DNA of 64,000 nt from Hyphomicrobiales bacterium (GTDB lineage: Bacteria > Pseudomonadota > Alphaproteobacteria > Rhodospirillales > JACKKN01), in contig JACKKN010000007.1 in the NCBI GenBank assembly GCA_024236415.1, positions 1 through 64,000 on the forward strand, written 5' to 3'. Under the pieces are notes generated by a model. It was given only the letters and a program-made list of their open reading frames with translations, did no database searches and was not told the DNA's origin. A program made the position numbers and the translations under genes. Below are positions 7,746 through 16,552 of this stretch, in pieces (the first letter of the stretch is position 1; every line of letters starts with the position of its first letter).

Positions 7746-9368
7746 CGGCCGGTCCGCCAGCAGGCGGCCCCGGCAGTCCACGTTGGCGGTCAGCACCGCC
7801 TCGTCGCGGGTCGAGCACTTGCCGCGCACCTTCAGGTCCGGCGCGTGCGCCTGCAGGTAGCGCGTGATGGGCCCGCGGTGGGCGCCGCGGATGAACAGGC
7901 AGGGGTAGGCCGCCAGGACGTCGGACAGCTTCTGCGACCCCGCGGCGTTGCGCAGGTCCATGGTGCCCTGTTCCAGCCAGTAGTCGTTGCCCGGCAGCAG
8001 GCCGCGCAGCAGGGCCGTGTGGCGCAGGCCCGACTCCCAGTCGCCGCGGTACATGGCGAAGGAATGGCTGCTGGGCGGAAACACGTAGATCCGCGCGCAG
8101 GCCCTGAACCGGTCGTCGTCCACCGTTCCCGCCACCCGCACCCTGTCGGTCAGGTCGCGGTCCAGGCGCAGGACGCTGAACACCTGCATCACCGCCAGCA
8201 GGCAGACGAACAGGGCGAAGCCCCGCGCCGACCAGGTGCGCACCGGTGCCGAGCCCCATTCCCAGGACGCCACCAGGCGCCGCATCACCACCAGCGCCAG
8301 GGGTGCCAGCATGTAGGCCGGCACCATGTAGTTGGCCGTGGGCTGCTTGGCCACGGCCAGGACCTGGACCGCCATGGCCAGGGCGATGCCGGCCAGGGCC
8401 CGGGCCTCGAGGCTCCATCCGGCGCCGGCTGCGCGGGCGCGCCGGCGGTCGAGCGCCAGCACCACAAGGGCGGCGAGGATGGGGACGTGCACGACCGGCC
8501 GGCTGGCGATCTTCAGCGCCGCGCGCGGGTAGGCGGCCAGGTCGATCACCCCGCTGTCGGCGGCGGCGTAGGCGCCGCTGCTGGCCATCACCTTGCCGGC
8601 GAAGCCCCACAGCCGGTCGTAGGCACCCCAGATGGGGGCTGTGAACAGCAGGAACCCCAGCACCGAAACGACGCCGTACAGGACCATGGCGCGCAGGTTG
8701 CCCAGCAGCAGCAGCGGCAGCACGAAGATGGGCGCCACGGTCAGCTTGGTGGCGATGCCGAACCCGGCCAGCAGGCCGAACAGGACCGCGTACCGGGTCC
8801 GGTGGCGGTCCAGGGACTGGGGCTCCAGCGCCGCGATCACCACCATGGACAGGACCAGCATCAGCCCCATCAGCACCGGCTCGGGCTTCACGTGGTAGGC
8901 GTTCATGAGGATGACCATGGACAGGAACGGCCCCAGTTGCAGCAGCAGGGCCGACCAGATGTCCCCCAGGCGCCGGTGGGCGAACAGCCCGGCGGCCAGC
9001 ATCACCAGCGCCCACAGGACGATGAACGCCGAACTGACCAGGCGCAGGTGCGCCTCGGGGTCGGCCAGGACCGTCTCGGCGATCTGGCGCGCCGACTGCA
9101 ACGGATAGGCCGCCTTCAGCACCAGGGCCACCATCACCTGCACCGGCGTGCCGGGGTGGAACGGCTGCCCCGGGGTGGTCAGGTTGACGAGGTTGAGGCC
9201 GTCAAAAAGGTAGTAGTAGGATGGGTCCAGGATGGTCCACATCCAGAACGGCCCGCCATGGGCGCGCAGGATGTGGGCGACGACCGCGAACACCACGGGG
9301 ATGATCGTCAATGCGGCCAAGGCAGCGGGATGCCGGACCACCTGGCTTCGCGGAGCGGGTGCGTTCAT
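7734..9368 (-). CDS. Polytopic membrane protein, GT-C/PMT-like glycosyltransferase
   Basis: A 544-residue protein with about ten hydrophobic helices. After helix 1 comes a lumenal loop with an acidic residue (ILDPSYYYLFDGLNLV). A loop PFHPGTPVQV follows, and a soluble C-terminal region of about 120 residues ends the chain. This layout matches the GT-C fold, PMT/ArnT-like transferases that use lipid-linked sugars. No signature fixes the acceptor. It stands alone on the minus strand between two plus-strand genes. The alternative is a membrane protein of unknown function in the same superfamily. Confidence 0.6.
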   Translation of the reverse strand: MNAPAPRSQVVRHPAALAALTIIPVVFAVVAHILRAHGGPFWMWTILDPSYYYLFDGLNLVNLTTPGQPFHPGTPVQVMVALVLKAAYPLQSARQIAETVLADPEAHLRLVSSAFIVLWALVMLAAGLFAHRRLGDIWSALLLQLGPFLSMVILMNAYHVKPEPVLMGLMLVLSMVVIAALEPQSLDRHRTRYAVLFGLLAGFGIATKLTVAPIFVLPLLLLGNLRAMVLYGVVSVLGFLLFTAPIWGAYDRLWGFAGKVMASSGAYAAADSGVIDLAAYPRAALKIASRPVVHVPILAALVVLALDRRRARAAGAGWSLEARALAGIALAMAVQVLAVAKQPTANYMVPAYMLAPLALVVMRRLVASWEWGSAPVRTWSARGFALFVCLLAVMQVFSVLRLDRDLTDRVRVAGTVDDDRFRACARIYVFPPSSHSFAMYRGDWESGLRHTALLRGLLPGNDYWLEQGTMDLRNAAGSQKLSDVLAAYPCLFIRGAHRGPITRYLQAHAPDLKVRGKCSTRDEAVLTANVDCRGRLLADRPSWQ

Positions 9369-9464
9369 GGCCGTATGGATAGCCCATCGCCCGGCCCCCG
9401 ACCAGCACCAGATTCAGGCAACCCGCGCCGCCGATTCGGCGCCGTTTCCGGGAAGGACCCGTCC

Positions 9465-10286
9465 ATGAAGGAGTACACGCGGCCCAAGAAGGCCTATCTC
9501 AATACGGACTTCATCATGAGCCGGGATGGCCGCCTGCTGCGCATCATGTCCGAGCACCTGGAGCCCGAGTCCCGGTTCGAGCATTACGACGTGCGCGACA
9601 CCATCGTGTTCTTCGGCTCGGCCCGCACCCTGCCGCGCGACCAGGCCGCGGCCGAGCTGGAGGAGGCCCGGCGCGACGGCGGCGACGTGGCCGGGGCCGA
9701 GGCCCGACTGGCGGCGTCGCGCTACTACGAGGACGCGCGCGCGCTGGCCGGCCGCCTGACCACCTGGTCCAAGGGTCTGGAGGACCCGGGCAAGCGGTTC
9801 GTGGTCTGCACCGGCGGCGGCCCCGGCATCATGGAGGCCGCCAACCGCGGCGCGTCCGAGGCCCGGGGCCTGAACATCGGCCTCAACATCTCCCTGCCCA
9901 TGGAGCAGTACGGCAACCCCTACACCACCCGCGAGCTGACCTTCGAGTTCCACTACTTCTTCATGCGCAAGTTCTGGTTCGCCTACCTGGCCAAGGCCCT
10001 GATCGTGTTTCCCGGCGGATTCGGCACCCTGGACGAGTTCTTCGAGGTCATGACCCTGATCCAGACCCGAAAGATCCGCAAGCGCCTGCCGGTGGTGCTG
10101 TTCGGCAAGCCGTTCTGGGACGAAGTCGTCAACTTCGACGCCCTGATCCGCCACGGCACCATCTCGTCCGAGGACCTGGACCTGTTCTTCGCCACCGATT
10201 CCGTGGACGAGGCCTTCGACCACCTGACCCGGGAACTGACCACGGCGCTTCTGGCCGAGCCGGTCCGTCGGACCGAGCTGGAATAG
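9465..10286 (+). CDS. LOG-family Rossmann-fold protein (TIGR00730-like)
   Basis: A 273-residue member of the LOG/lysine-decarboxylase-like family, some of which release free cytokinins or cleave nucleoside monophosphates at the N-glycosidic bond. The hallmark PGGFGTLDEFFE (PGGxGTxxE) and the nucleotide loop TGGGPGIMEAANRGA are present. IVFFGSAR marks the first beta strand. It is longer at the N-terminus than the smallest LOG proteins, fitting the bacterial class with a 50-70-residue extension. The ATG at 9465 is chosen because the frame upstream is antisense to the membrane gene. Confidence 0.85.
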   Translation: MKEYTRPKKAYLNTDFIMSRDGRLLRIMSEHLEPESRFEHYDVRDTIVFFGSARTLPRDQAAAELEEARRDGGDVAGAEARLAASRYYEDARALAGRLTTWSKGLEDPGKRFVVCTGGGPGIMEAANRGASEARGLNIGLNISLPMEQYGNPYTTRELTFEFHYFFMRKFWFAYLAKALIVFPGGFGTLDEFFEVMTLIQTRKIRKRLPVVLFGKPFWDEVVNFDALIRHGTISSEDLDLFFATDSVDEAFDHLTRELTTALLAEPVRRTELE

Positions 10287-10296
10287 CCCGGCGCGG

Positions 10297-11763
10297 TCAC
10301 GACTCGGCGGCGAAGGGGTCCTCGACCCGGGGCCAGTAGGGGCGGGTCAGCTTGCGGAAGGGGATGTGGGCGAAATCGGGCGTGATGGCGCCGGGCCCTG
10401 CCACGTGCAGGACCTCCCGCGCCAGGGGGCCGAATCCGGCGCGGAAATGCTGCGACGACTTGACCAGCACCAGGTGCTTGGCCGCCACGTCGATGCCGAA
10501 CTGGGTGTAGGCGTCGGGGTGGAAGGTCTGGGTGCGCAGGGTGTTGGCGACGATGTCGATGTCGTCGCCCAGGCGCAGCCACACGGCCGTGCCCATGGAA
10601 TTCCGGGCCGTGCCGAAGGCCTGGGAGGCGTCGGTCAGGATCTTCATGACCCGCACCTCCAGGTCCAGGGGGGCGCCCGACACGGGGCCGCACTTGCCGC
10701 CCAGGCGCAGGTCCAGGCGCGCGCCCTCGCCGGCCTCGACACAGAACCGCACGGCGACCGGGTCCCAGTAGATGCCGGCAACGACATCGGTGAGTCCCCG
10801 GTCCAGCACCGCGCGCAGCAGGAAGGTGGAATCCGACGGCGCGCCGCCGCCGGCGTTGTCGGACACGTCGGCCAGCACCAGGGGCCCCGGGCGGCCGTCC
10901 GCGGCCTTGTCCAGGGCCGAGTCGATGGTCTCGAAGACCGGCGCCGTCTGATGGCGCATGGCCCAGATGCGGGCGCCGAACTCGGCCGCCACGGCGGCGG
11001 CCTTGCCCAGATCGCCGTCGGCCACCACCACCACGCTGGCGGCGCCGTCGGGCACGTCGGCCCAGGGGAAGCCGTGGGCGAACGAGACGGACAGGATGCC
11101 GTCCCGGCCTTCCCGCGCCTGCATGTCGCGCACCAGGGTCGCCGTCGGCTCGACCGTGGTCCACCAGGCGCTGACCATGCGGCAGTCGTGCTTGGCCATG
11201 ACCGGCGCCGCCTTGCCGCGCGCCTTGGCGGTGCAGATGGCGTACAGCTCGGCCGCCCGCTCGCGGCTGTCGACATGGGGGTATTCCTTGTAGGTGACCA
11301 GGGCGTCGGCGGCCGCCAGCATGGCGTCGGTGATGCTGCAATGCAGGTCCAGCTCGGCGCCCAGGGCCACGTCGGGCCCCACCAGGGAGCGGATGCGGGC
11401 CAGCATGTCGCCCTCGCAGTCGTCGTAACCCTCGGCGACCATGGAGCCGTGCATGTTGACCAGCACCACGTCCAGCGGCAGGGCGGCGCGGATGTTGGCC
11501 AGCAGCTCGTCGCGCAGGGCCTCGTAGACCGGACGCACGGTGGTGCCGCCGGGCTGGGCGGCGGCGCACAGGCCCTCGATCACCTGGGCGCCGTCGGCTT
11601 CGGCCCGGGCCCGCCATTCGTGCAGGGGCTGGGCGAACATGTGCTGGGTGTTCCGGGTGGCGTCGCCGTGGAACAGCAGGGTCTCTGCAAAGCTCTCGTG
11701 TCCCGTGGGGACGGGCGAGAAGGAGTTCGTCTCGGTGCCCAGGCCGGCAATGAAGATGCGCAT
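10297..11763 (-). CDS. M81-family metallopeptidase (MlrC-like)
   Basis: A 488-residue protein of the MlrC family, named for the enzyme that degrades linearised microcystin in sphingomonads; most relatives have unknown substrates. Family landmarks are GTETNSFSP at the N-terminus, NMHGSMVAEGYDDCEGD, the metal-binding ELDLHCSI, and DVSDNAGGGAPSDST. Length is typical. It is the last gene of a minus-strand cluster with a TRAP transporter and an FAD oxidoreductase, so it probably hydrolyses the imported compound in the cytoplasm. The substrate is unknown. Confidence 0.85.
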   Translation of the reverse strand: MRIFIAGLGTETNSFSPVPTGHESFAETLLFHGDATRNTQHMFAQPLHEWRARAEADGAQVIEGLCAAAQPGGTTVRPVYEALRDELLANIRAALPLDVVLVNMHGSMVAEGYDDCEGDMLARIRSLVGPDVALGAELDLHCSITDAMLAAADALVTYKEYPHVDSRERAAELYAICTAKARGKAAPVMAKHDCRMVSAWWTTVEPTATLVRDMQAREGRDGILSVSFAHGFPWADVPDGAASVVVVADGDLGKAAAVAAEFGARIWAMRHQTAPVFETIDSALDKAADGRPGPLVLADVSDNAGGGAPSDSTFLLRAVLDRGLTDVVAGIYWDPVAVRFCVEAGEGARLDLRLGGKCGPVSGAPLDLEVRVMKILTDASQAFGTARNSMGTAVWLRLGDDIDIVANTLRTQTFHPDAYTQFGIDVAAKHLVLVKSSQHFRAGFGPLAREVLHVAGPGAITPDFAHIPFRKLTRPYWPRVEDPFAAES

Positions 11764-11782
11764 GATCAGTTGTCCGTCGCGG

Positions 11783-12298
11783 TCAGTCGTTTTCGGCCTC
11801 GCCGCCCGGGTCGCCGGCGGCGCGGGCCGCCAGGTGGACCAGGATGACCAGCGCCATGATGGGCACCGCCAGGGCCACGTAGACCATGGGGAAGTTGAGG
11901 GTGTCCGCCGTGCGCTGCGCCGCCCGGCCCAGGAACCCGCGGGCCAGGCTCATGTTGGGGCCGAACAGGCTGTAGTACAGCACCGGCACCAGGAAGATGA
12001 GCACGGCGCCGCCCCGGACCAGGCCGGTGACCAGGGCACCGGCCTCGCGCAGGCGTTCGAACAGGCGGATCAGGATCGGGTCGAATCGGGTCTTGAAGGC
12101 CACCGTGGCGCCGAGCAGCCCGCCCCAGACCATGGCGAAGCGGGCCAGCTCCTCGGTCCAGGTGGGCGGGGTCTGCAGGATGTATCGGGCGACCACCTGG
12201 ATCGCGATGAACACCAGCATGGCGACGAAGCAGGCGCCCGCCGTCCACCGGCACAGCCGGTCCAGTGCATCGCTGACGCGGATGATCGCCCGACGCAT
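11783..12298 (-). CDS. TRAP transporter small permease (DctQ)
   Basis: A 171-residue protein with four hydrophobic helices in the DctQ pattern: RWTAGACFVAMLVFIAIQV, then WTEELARFAMVWGGLLGA (the family's conserved ExxR...W segment), and two more. It lies 5 bp downstream of the solute-binding gene and 19 bp before the MlrC gene. The upper start at 12298 gives the family length; the same frame continues upstream through the antisense of DctP and is not coding there. Confidence 0.88.
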   Translation of the reverse strand: MRRAIIRVSDALDRLCRWTAGACFVAMLVFIAIQVVARYILQTPPTWTEELARFAMVWGGLLGATVAFKTRFDPILIRLFERLREAGALVTGLVRGGAVLIFLVPVLYYSLFGPNMSLARGFLGRAAQRTADTLNFPMVYVALAVPIMALVILVHLAARAAGDPGGEAEND

Positions 12299-12303
12299 GG
12301 CGA

Positions 12304-13287
12304 CTAGCGGGCCTTGTCGGCGGCGTCGACCCAGATCTTGACCTGCTCGGGGGTCAGCACGCCGTCGGCATAGACCGCCTTGGACAGGCTCTGGAACTCG
12401 GCCCGGGCCTCGGGGGTCAGTTCGACCACGGCCACCCCGGCGGCCTTGACCTCGTCCATCATCTTGGGCTCGGTCCGCTTCAGCCAGTCGCGGTTGGCCT
12501 TGGTGGCGGCGGCGGCGCCGTCGTCGACGATCTTGCGCTGGGCGTCCGACAGGCCGCGGTACCAGTCCTCGGACGCCAGGGCCAGGCGCGCCGACTGGGT
12601 GACCTTGGCGTCGGTGAAGAACTTGATGAAGTCCGTGTGGCCGAACATGACCGGCACGAAGACCGGGTTCAGGTACCCGTTGGCGACCCCGGTCTGCAGG
12701 GCGTTGGGAACCTCTTTCCACGACACGATGGTGCCGGTGGTGCCCCAGGCCTTGAACAGGGCGATCTGGGATTCGTCCAGGGCGCGCATGCGCAGGTCGG
12801 CCATGTCCGCGGCCTTGTGGACCGGCTTCTTGGTGTTGAAGATGCCGGTGCCCGGGCCCACCGTGGTGATGGCCAGGACACGCACGCCGTTCTTGGTGAC
12901 GGCGGCGTTGATCTTGTCCATCAGGCCGGCAGCGGCGACGGCCCGGTCCATGTGGGCGGCGTCCTGGAACAGGTAGGGCAGCGCGGCGCCGAACACCAGC
13001 TTGTCGATCTTGCCGGCGGACTTGAGGTCGGACATGGAGACCTCAAGCAGGCCCTGGCTGACCTGGTCCAGCTTCTCGGCCTCGCCGCCCAGGGAACCGC
13101 GGGCGTACTCCTTCACGTCCATGCCCTTGGATTTCAGGTATTCGGCGAAGGTGTGGGCCCAGACGTAGGAGCCGGCACGCTCCATGTTGGGCGGGCTGTC
13201 CAGGGCGATCTTGACCTCGGCCAGGGCCGGGGCGGCGGCCAGGACGACCCCGGCCGCGAGCAGAACCGTGTGAAGCTTCCTCATCAT
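12304..13287 (-). CDS. TRAP transporter substrate-binding protein (DctP)
   Basis: A 327-residue periplasmic solute receptor. A signal peptide (MMRKLHTVLLAAGV...APALA, about 23 residues) is followed by the mature DctP fold, with a DLRMRALDESQIALFKAWG ligand loop containing the Arg that usually clamps a carboxylate. A conserved Trp/Asn segment (GVANGYLNP) comes near residue 210. A clear Shine-Dalgarno (ggagaga) precedes the tandem ATGs. Carboxylate-containing ligands are usual for this family; the actual ligand is unknown. Confidence 0.9.
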   Translation of the reverse strand: MMRKLHTVLLAAGVVLAAAPALAEVKIALDSPPNMERAGSYVWAHTFAEYLKSKGMDVKEYARGSLGGEAEKLDQVSQGLLEVSMSDLKSAGKIDKLVFGAALPYLFQDAAHMDRAVAAAGLMDKINAAVTKNGVRVLAITTVGPGTGIFNTKKPVHKAADMADLRMRALDESQIALFKAWGTTGTIVSWKEVPNALQTGVANGYLNPVFVPVMFGHTDFIKFFTDAKVTQSARLALASEDWYRGLSDAQRKIVDDGAAAATKANRDWLKRTEPKMMDEVKAAGVAVVELTPEARAEFQSLSKAVYADGVLTPEQVKIWVDAADKAR

Positions 13288-13307
13288 TTCATCTCTCCCT
13301 TTGTTCT

Positions 13308-14594
13308 CTAGTTGACCGTGAAGCCGCTGAGGCGGGGCAGGAACAGGCTGATCTCGGGCGCCACCGTCAACAGCATCAGCACGAGGATCTCGACGGCGAC
13401 GAAGGGCAGCACGGCCCGGGCCAGGACCCAGTAGTTGATCTTGGTGACCGTGGACACCACCACCAGGCAACTGCCCAGGGGCGGGGTGATCAGCCCGATG
13501 CACAGGTTGAAGCACAGCACGATGCCCAGGTGCACGGGATTGGCGCCCTGGGCCAGGGCCACCGGCGCCAGGATCGGCACCAGCAGGGTGAGGGCCACGG
13601 GGATGTCCATGATCATGCCGGCGATCAGGAAGATCCCGTTCATGACGAACAGGTATTGCAGCCCCGTCAGGCCGGCGTCGGTGACCAGGGCCGCCAGCTT
13701 CTCGGGCCACTGCAGCAGGCCGGCCACGTAGCCCAGCGAGGCGATGGCGCACAGGATGATGAAGATCGAGCCGGTGACCACCGCCGTGCGCTGCGCCGCC
13801 TGCCAGAACACCGCGGCGTTCATGTTGCCATAGAAGGCGCCCACGGCGATGGCCGTCATCACCGCCAGGGCCGCCGCCTCGGTGGGGGTGACCACGCCGA
13901 CGATGATGCCGCCGACGATGATCACCGGCAGGCACAGGGCCGGCAGCGCCTTGCGCAGGCTGGCGCCGAACGGCGGCGTGTCGGCGGACCGGCCGCCCGG
14001 GTGGTCGTGGCGGTGGGCGAAATAGGCGTTCAGGACGAACAGCGCCCCGGCCAGGATCAGGCCCGGCAGGATGCCGGCGATGAACAGCGCGGCGATGGAG
14101 GTCTCCATCAGGGCGCCGTACACGATCAGGATGATGCTGGGCGGGATGATGGGGCCGATGATGGACGACGCCGCCGTCACCGCCCCGGCGTAGGGGGCGT
14201 CGTACCCCTGGGCCCGCATGGCCGGCACCAGGGTGTTGGACAGGGCCGCCGAATCGGCCACGGCCGAGCCCGAAACCCCGGCGAAGAACACGCTGGTCAG
14301 GATGTTGACGTGGCCCAGGCCGCCCTTGAAGCGGCCCACCAGGGCCATGGAGAAGTCGATCAGCACCCGGGTGATGCCGGCCCGGTTCATGATCTCGCCG
14401 GTCAGGATGAACAGCGGCATGGCCATCAGGGCGAAGACGTCGATCTGGGCGAAGATCCGCTGCGGCAGGATGGCCAGGTAGCGGGCCTTGTCGGCGGCCA
14501 GGTAGGTCAGGACCGACGTGGCGCCGATGACGTAGGCGATGGCCGCGCCGCTGACCAGGAAGATCACCATTGCCGCCGTGACCAACCAGCCCAT
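13308..14594 (-). CDS. TRAP transporter large permease (DctM)
   Basis: A 428-residue, about twelve-helix protein of the DctM family that forms the Na+-coupled translocation channel with DctQ. Typical motifs include the early MAMPLFILTGEIMNRAGI, the mid-protein GFxxGVSGSAVADSAALS and SIIGPIIPPSIILIVYG, and the duplicated CFNLCIGLITPPLGSCL. Length is standard. It starts 4 bp before the stop of the FAD oxidoreductase gene region, so all five genes are probably one transcript. Confidence 0.93.
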   Translation of the reverse strand: MGWLVTAAMVIFLVSGAAIAYVIGATSVLTYLAADKARYLAILPQRIFAQIDVFALMAMPLFILTGEIMNRAGITRVLIDFSMALVGRFKGGLGHVNILTSVFFAGVSGSAVADSAALSNTLVPAMRAQGYDAPYAGAVTAASSIIGPIIPPSIILIVYGALMETSIAALFIAGILPGLILAGALFVLNAYFAHRHDHPGGRSADTPPFGASLRKALPALCLPVIIVGGIIVGVVTPTEAAALAVMTAIAVGAFYGNMNAAVFWQAAQRTAVVTGSIFIILCAIASLGYVAGLLQWPEKLAALVTDAGLTGLQYLFVMNGIFLIAGMIMDIPVALTLLVPILAPVALAQGANPVHLGIVLCFNLCIGLITPPLGSCLVVVSTVTKINYWVLARAVLPFVAVEILVLMLLTVAPEISLFLPRLSGFTVN

Positions 14595-14598
14595 GGCC

Positions 14599-15741
14599 CT
14601 AGTCTCCTTCCGTCTCCGGGTAGGCGCGGCCGGGCGCCAGGTCCCGCGCCGCCACGCCCAGGGCGCGGATGTCGTCGGGCAGGTCCCGCCCGGCGCTCAG
14701 CGCCGCCGCGGTGCGGCCCATGGCCGGCGCCGTCTGGATGCCGTATCCGCCCTGCCCGGCGAGCCAGAAGAAGCCCTCGGCGGACGGATCGAAACCCACC
14801 ACCGGCGTCTTGTCCGGGGCGAAGGTGCGCAGGCCCGCCCACTTGGCGCGGATGTGGCGCACCTGGACGTCGATCACCGACTGGATGCGGTCGATGGCCA
14901 CGGCAATGTCCATCTCGTCGGGCTGGGCGTCGCAGGGCGGGAGCGGGGTCTCGTCGGCCGGCGAACCCAGGATGCGGCCCGATTCCGGCTTGAAGTAGAA
15001 GCTTTCGTCCACGTCCACCACCAGGTGCCACTGGGATACGTCGATGCCCGGCGGCGCGTCGAAGGTGCAGACCGTGCGGCGCTTGGGGGTCAGGCCGGCG
15101 GGCGCCGCGCCGGCCATGGCGGCCAGGGTGTCGGCCCAGGCGCCGGCGGCGTTGATCAGCACCGGGGCCGCGAACCGGCCGGCCGCCGTGTCCAGGACCC
15201 AGGCGCCGCCCTGCCGCGACAGGCCGGTCACCTCGGCGTCGGTGACCAGCTCGCCGCCGCGCTGGCGGGCGCCCTGCAGATACCCGTGGTGGATGGCGCC
15301 CACGTCCAGCTCCATGGCGCCGGTGTCCAGCAGGCCGCCGGCGACCACCCCCGGCCGGGCCACCTGGACCATGGCCTCGAAATAGTCGCCGTCCACCAGT
15401 CGGACGTCCTGGGCGAACTCGCGGACCTCGTCGTACAGCGCCCGCACCTGCGGCAACTGCGCCTCGGTGCCGATCATCAGCACGCCCCGGCCGCTCCACA
15501 GGGCGGTGTCCGTGAACCCCTTCGGCGGCTGGCCGTAGAAGCCGCGGCTGGCCGTGGTCAGGGCGCGGATGGGGCGGTTGCCGTAGCTTTCCGTGTAGAT
15601 GGCCGCGGAACGGCCGGTGGAATGGTAGCCGGGCTGGGATTCCCGCTCCAGCACCAGGACGCGGCGGTCGGCGGCGATCTCGTAGGCGGCCGATGCGCCC
15701 GCGATTCCCGCGCCCACCACGATCACGTCCCAGGTTTCCAT
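14599..15741 (-). CDS. FAD-dependent amine/amino-acid oxidoreductase (DAO family)
   Basis: A 380-residue flavoprotein. The N-terminal dinucleotide fold VIVVGAGIAGASAAYEIA begins at residue 5 and leads to LERESQPGYHSTGRSAA, typical of D-amino-acid/glycine/sarcosine oxidases. The C-terminal AGQGGYGIQTAPAMG closes the FAD site. The start at 15741 is chosen because METWDVIVVGAG begins at the fold; a longer frame runs upstream into repetitive GC DNA. It is the first gene of the TRAP/M81 cluster and probably oxidises the imported amine or D-amino acid, or its hydrolysis product. The substrate is unknown. Confidence 0.83.
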   Translation of the reverse strand: METWDVIVVGAGIAGASAAYEIAADRRVLVLERESQPGYHSTGRSAAIYTESYGNRPIRALTTASRGFYGQPPKGFTDTALWSGRGVLMIGTEAQLPQVRALYDEVREFAQDVRLVDGDYFEAMVQVARPGVVAGGLLDTGAMELDVGAIHHGYLQGARQRGGELVTDAEVTGLSRQGGAWVLDTAAGRFAAPVLINAAGAWADTLAAMAGAAPAGLTPKRRTVCTFDAPPGIDVSQWHLVVDVDESFYFKPESGRILGSPADETPLPPCDAQPDEMDIAVAIDRIQSVIDVQVRHIRAKWAGLRTFAPDKTPVVGFDPSAEGFFWLAGQGGYGIQTAPAMGRTAAALSAGRDLPDDIRALGVAARDLAPGRAYPETEGD

Positions 15742-15857
15742 CCCCGCGTCTCCTTCCGTTTCCTCCCAAGGGCCCGCCCAAGGGCCCGCCCAGGGGCGCG
15801 GCCCGCGGCCGCCGGCAATTTTTGTTGCCATTGGGGTTGCGTTGGAGGTAAGCATAA

Positions 15858-15898
15858 TTTTCCGATCGGAAAAAGAAAAAAATTTTCCGATCGGAAAA
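15858..15898. promoter_or_regulatory. Duplicated 16-bp palindromic operator
   Basis: Two identical perfect palindromes, TTTTCCGATCGGAAAA, at 15858-15873 and 15883-15898. Their starts are 25 bp apart, about two and a half helical turns. They lie in the short region between the FAD oxidoreductase gene and the XRE-cupin regulator, which face away from each other. They are the likely binding sites of that regulator and would control both directions. The function is inferred; the repeats are directly seen. Confidence 0.75.
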
Positions 15899-15960
15899 AT
15901 TTAAGGATTCCAAGGCGACACGGATAGGTGAGGCAAGTGGACGTCCCCCGGGAAGCACGC

Positions 15961-16542
15961 ATGTCCCTCGGCAAGCGGGTCCGCACCCTGCGCAAGGCCA
16001 GGGGGTGGACCCTGTCCGACGTCAACCGCCGTTCCGGGCTGGCCATCTCGACCATCTCGAAGATGGAGCGGGGCGAAATCTCGCTGACCTACGACCGGTT
16101 CATCCGCCTGGCCCGGGCCATGGACCTGGACGTGAGCGACCTGTTCTCGCCCGGCGCCGAGCCCTTCACCCCGGGCAGCGCCGTGGCCACCCGCGCCGAT
16201 GACGTGCGCCGCCACGAGACCGAGAACTACGTCTACGACATGCATGCCGCCAGCCTGCAGCGCAAGCACATGACGCCCATGCGCGGGCGCATCAAGGCCC
16301 ACGACATCGCCGCCTTCGCCGCCCCCATCGCCCATGCCGGCGAGGAGTTCGTCTACCTGCTGGAAGGGGAACTGACGGTGTTCCTGGACGGCCGCGAGCC
16401 CCAGGTCCTGCGGCCGGGCGAGAGCCTGTACTTCGACAGCGGCACCGGGCACGCCTACGTCTCGACCGGCGAGCGGGACGCCGAGATCCTGGTCGTCTGC
16501 TGGCAGCCCGAGGTGCCGGGGCCGGACGGCACGCCGGAGTAG
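15961..16542 (+). CDS. XRE-family transcriptional regulator with C-terminal cupin
   Basis: A 193-residue regulator. Residues 1-60 are a lambda-repressor-type helix-turn-helix (LSDVNRRSGLAISTISKMERG). Residues about 110-185 are a cupin sensor domain (EEFVYLLEGELTVFLDGREP, LRPGESLYFDS, GHAYVS). This architecture is known for regulators that sense a small metabolite, such as PuuR-type proteins for polyamines. The divergent position and the duplicated palindrome suggest that it represses the oxidoreductase-TRAP-M81 operon. ATG 15961 is preferred over an upstream GTG (15928) because it starts at the conserved domain. Confidence 0.88.
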   Translation: MSLGKRVRTLRKARGWTLSDVNRRSGLAISTISKMERGEISLTYDRFIRLARAMDLDVSDLFSPGAEPFTPGSAVATRADDVRRHETENYVYDMHAASLQRKHMTPMRGRIKAHDIAAFAAPIAHAGEEFVYLLEGELTVFLDGREPQVLRPGESLYFDSGTGHAYVSTGERDAEILVVCWQPEVPGPDGTPE

Positions 16543-16552
16543 GCGGGAGAGC

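Noticed and set aside
7845..9464. N-terminal extension of the LOG-family gene by about 540 codons
   Set aside because: The extension is antisense to the membrane glycosyltransferase-like gene and is His/Gln/Arg-rich without motifs; the family start fits ATG 9465.
11783..12721. 312-residue version of the DctQ gene
   Set aside because: The upstream part is antisense-frame noise over DctP; the 171-residue form has the right family start and length.
15768..15795. Short direct repeat (AAGGGCCCGCCC twice) as a mobile-element end
   Set aside because: Only two GC-rich copies in a non-coding stretch, with no transposase or terminal inverted repeats.
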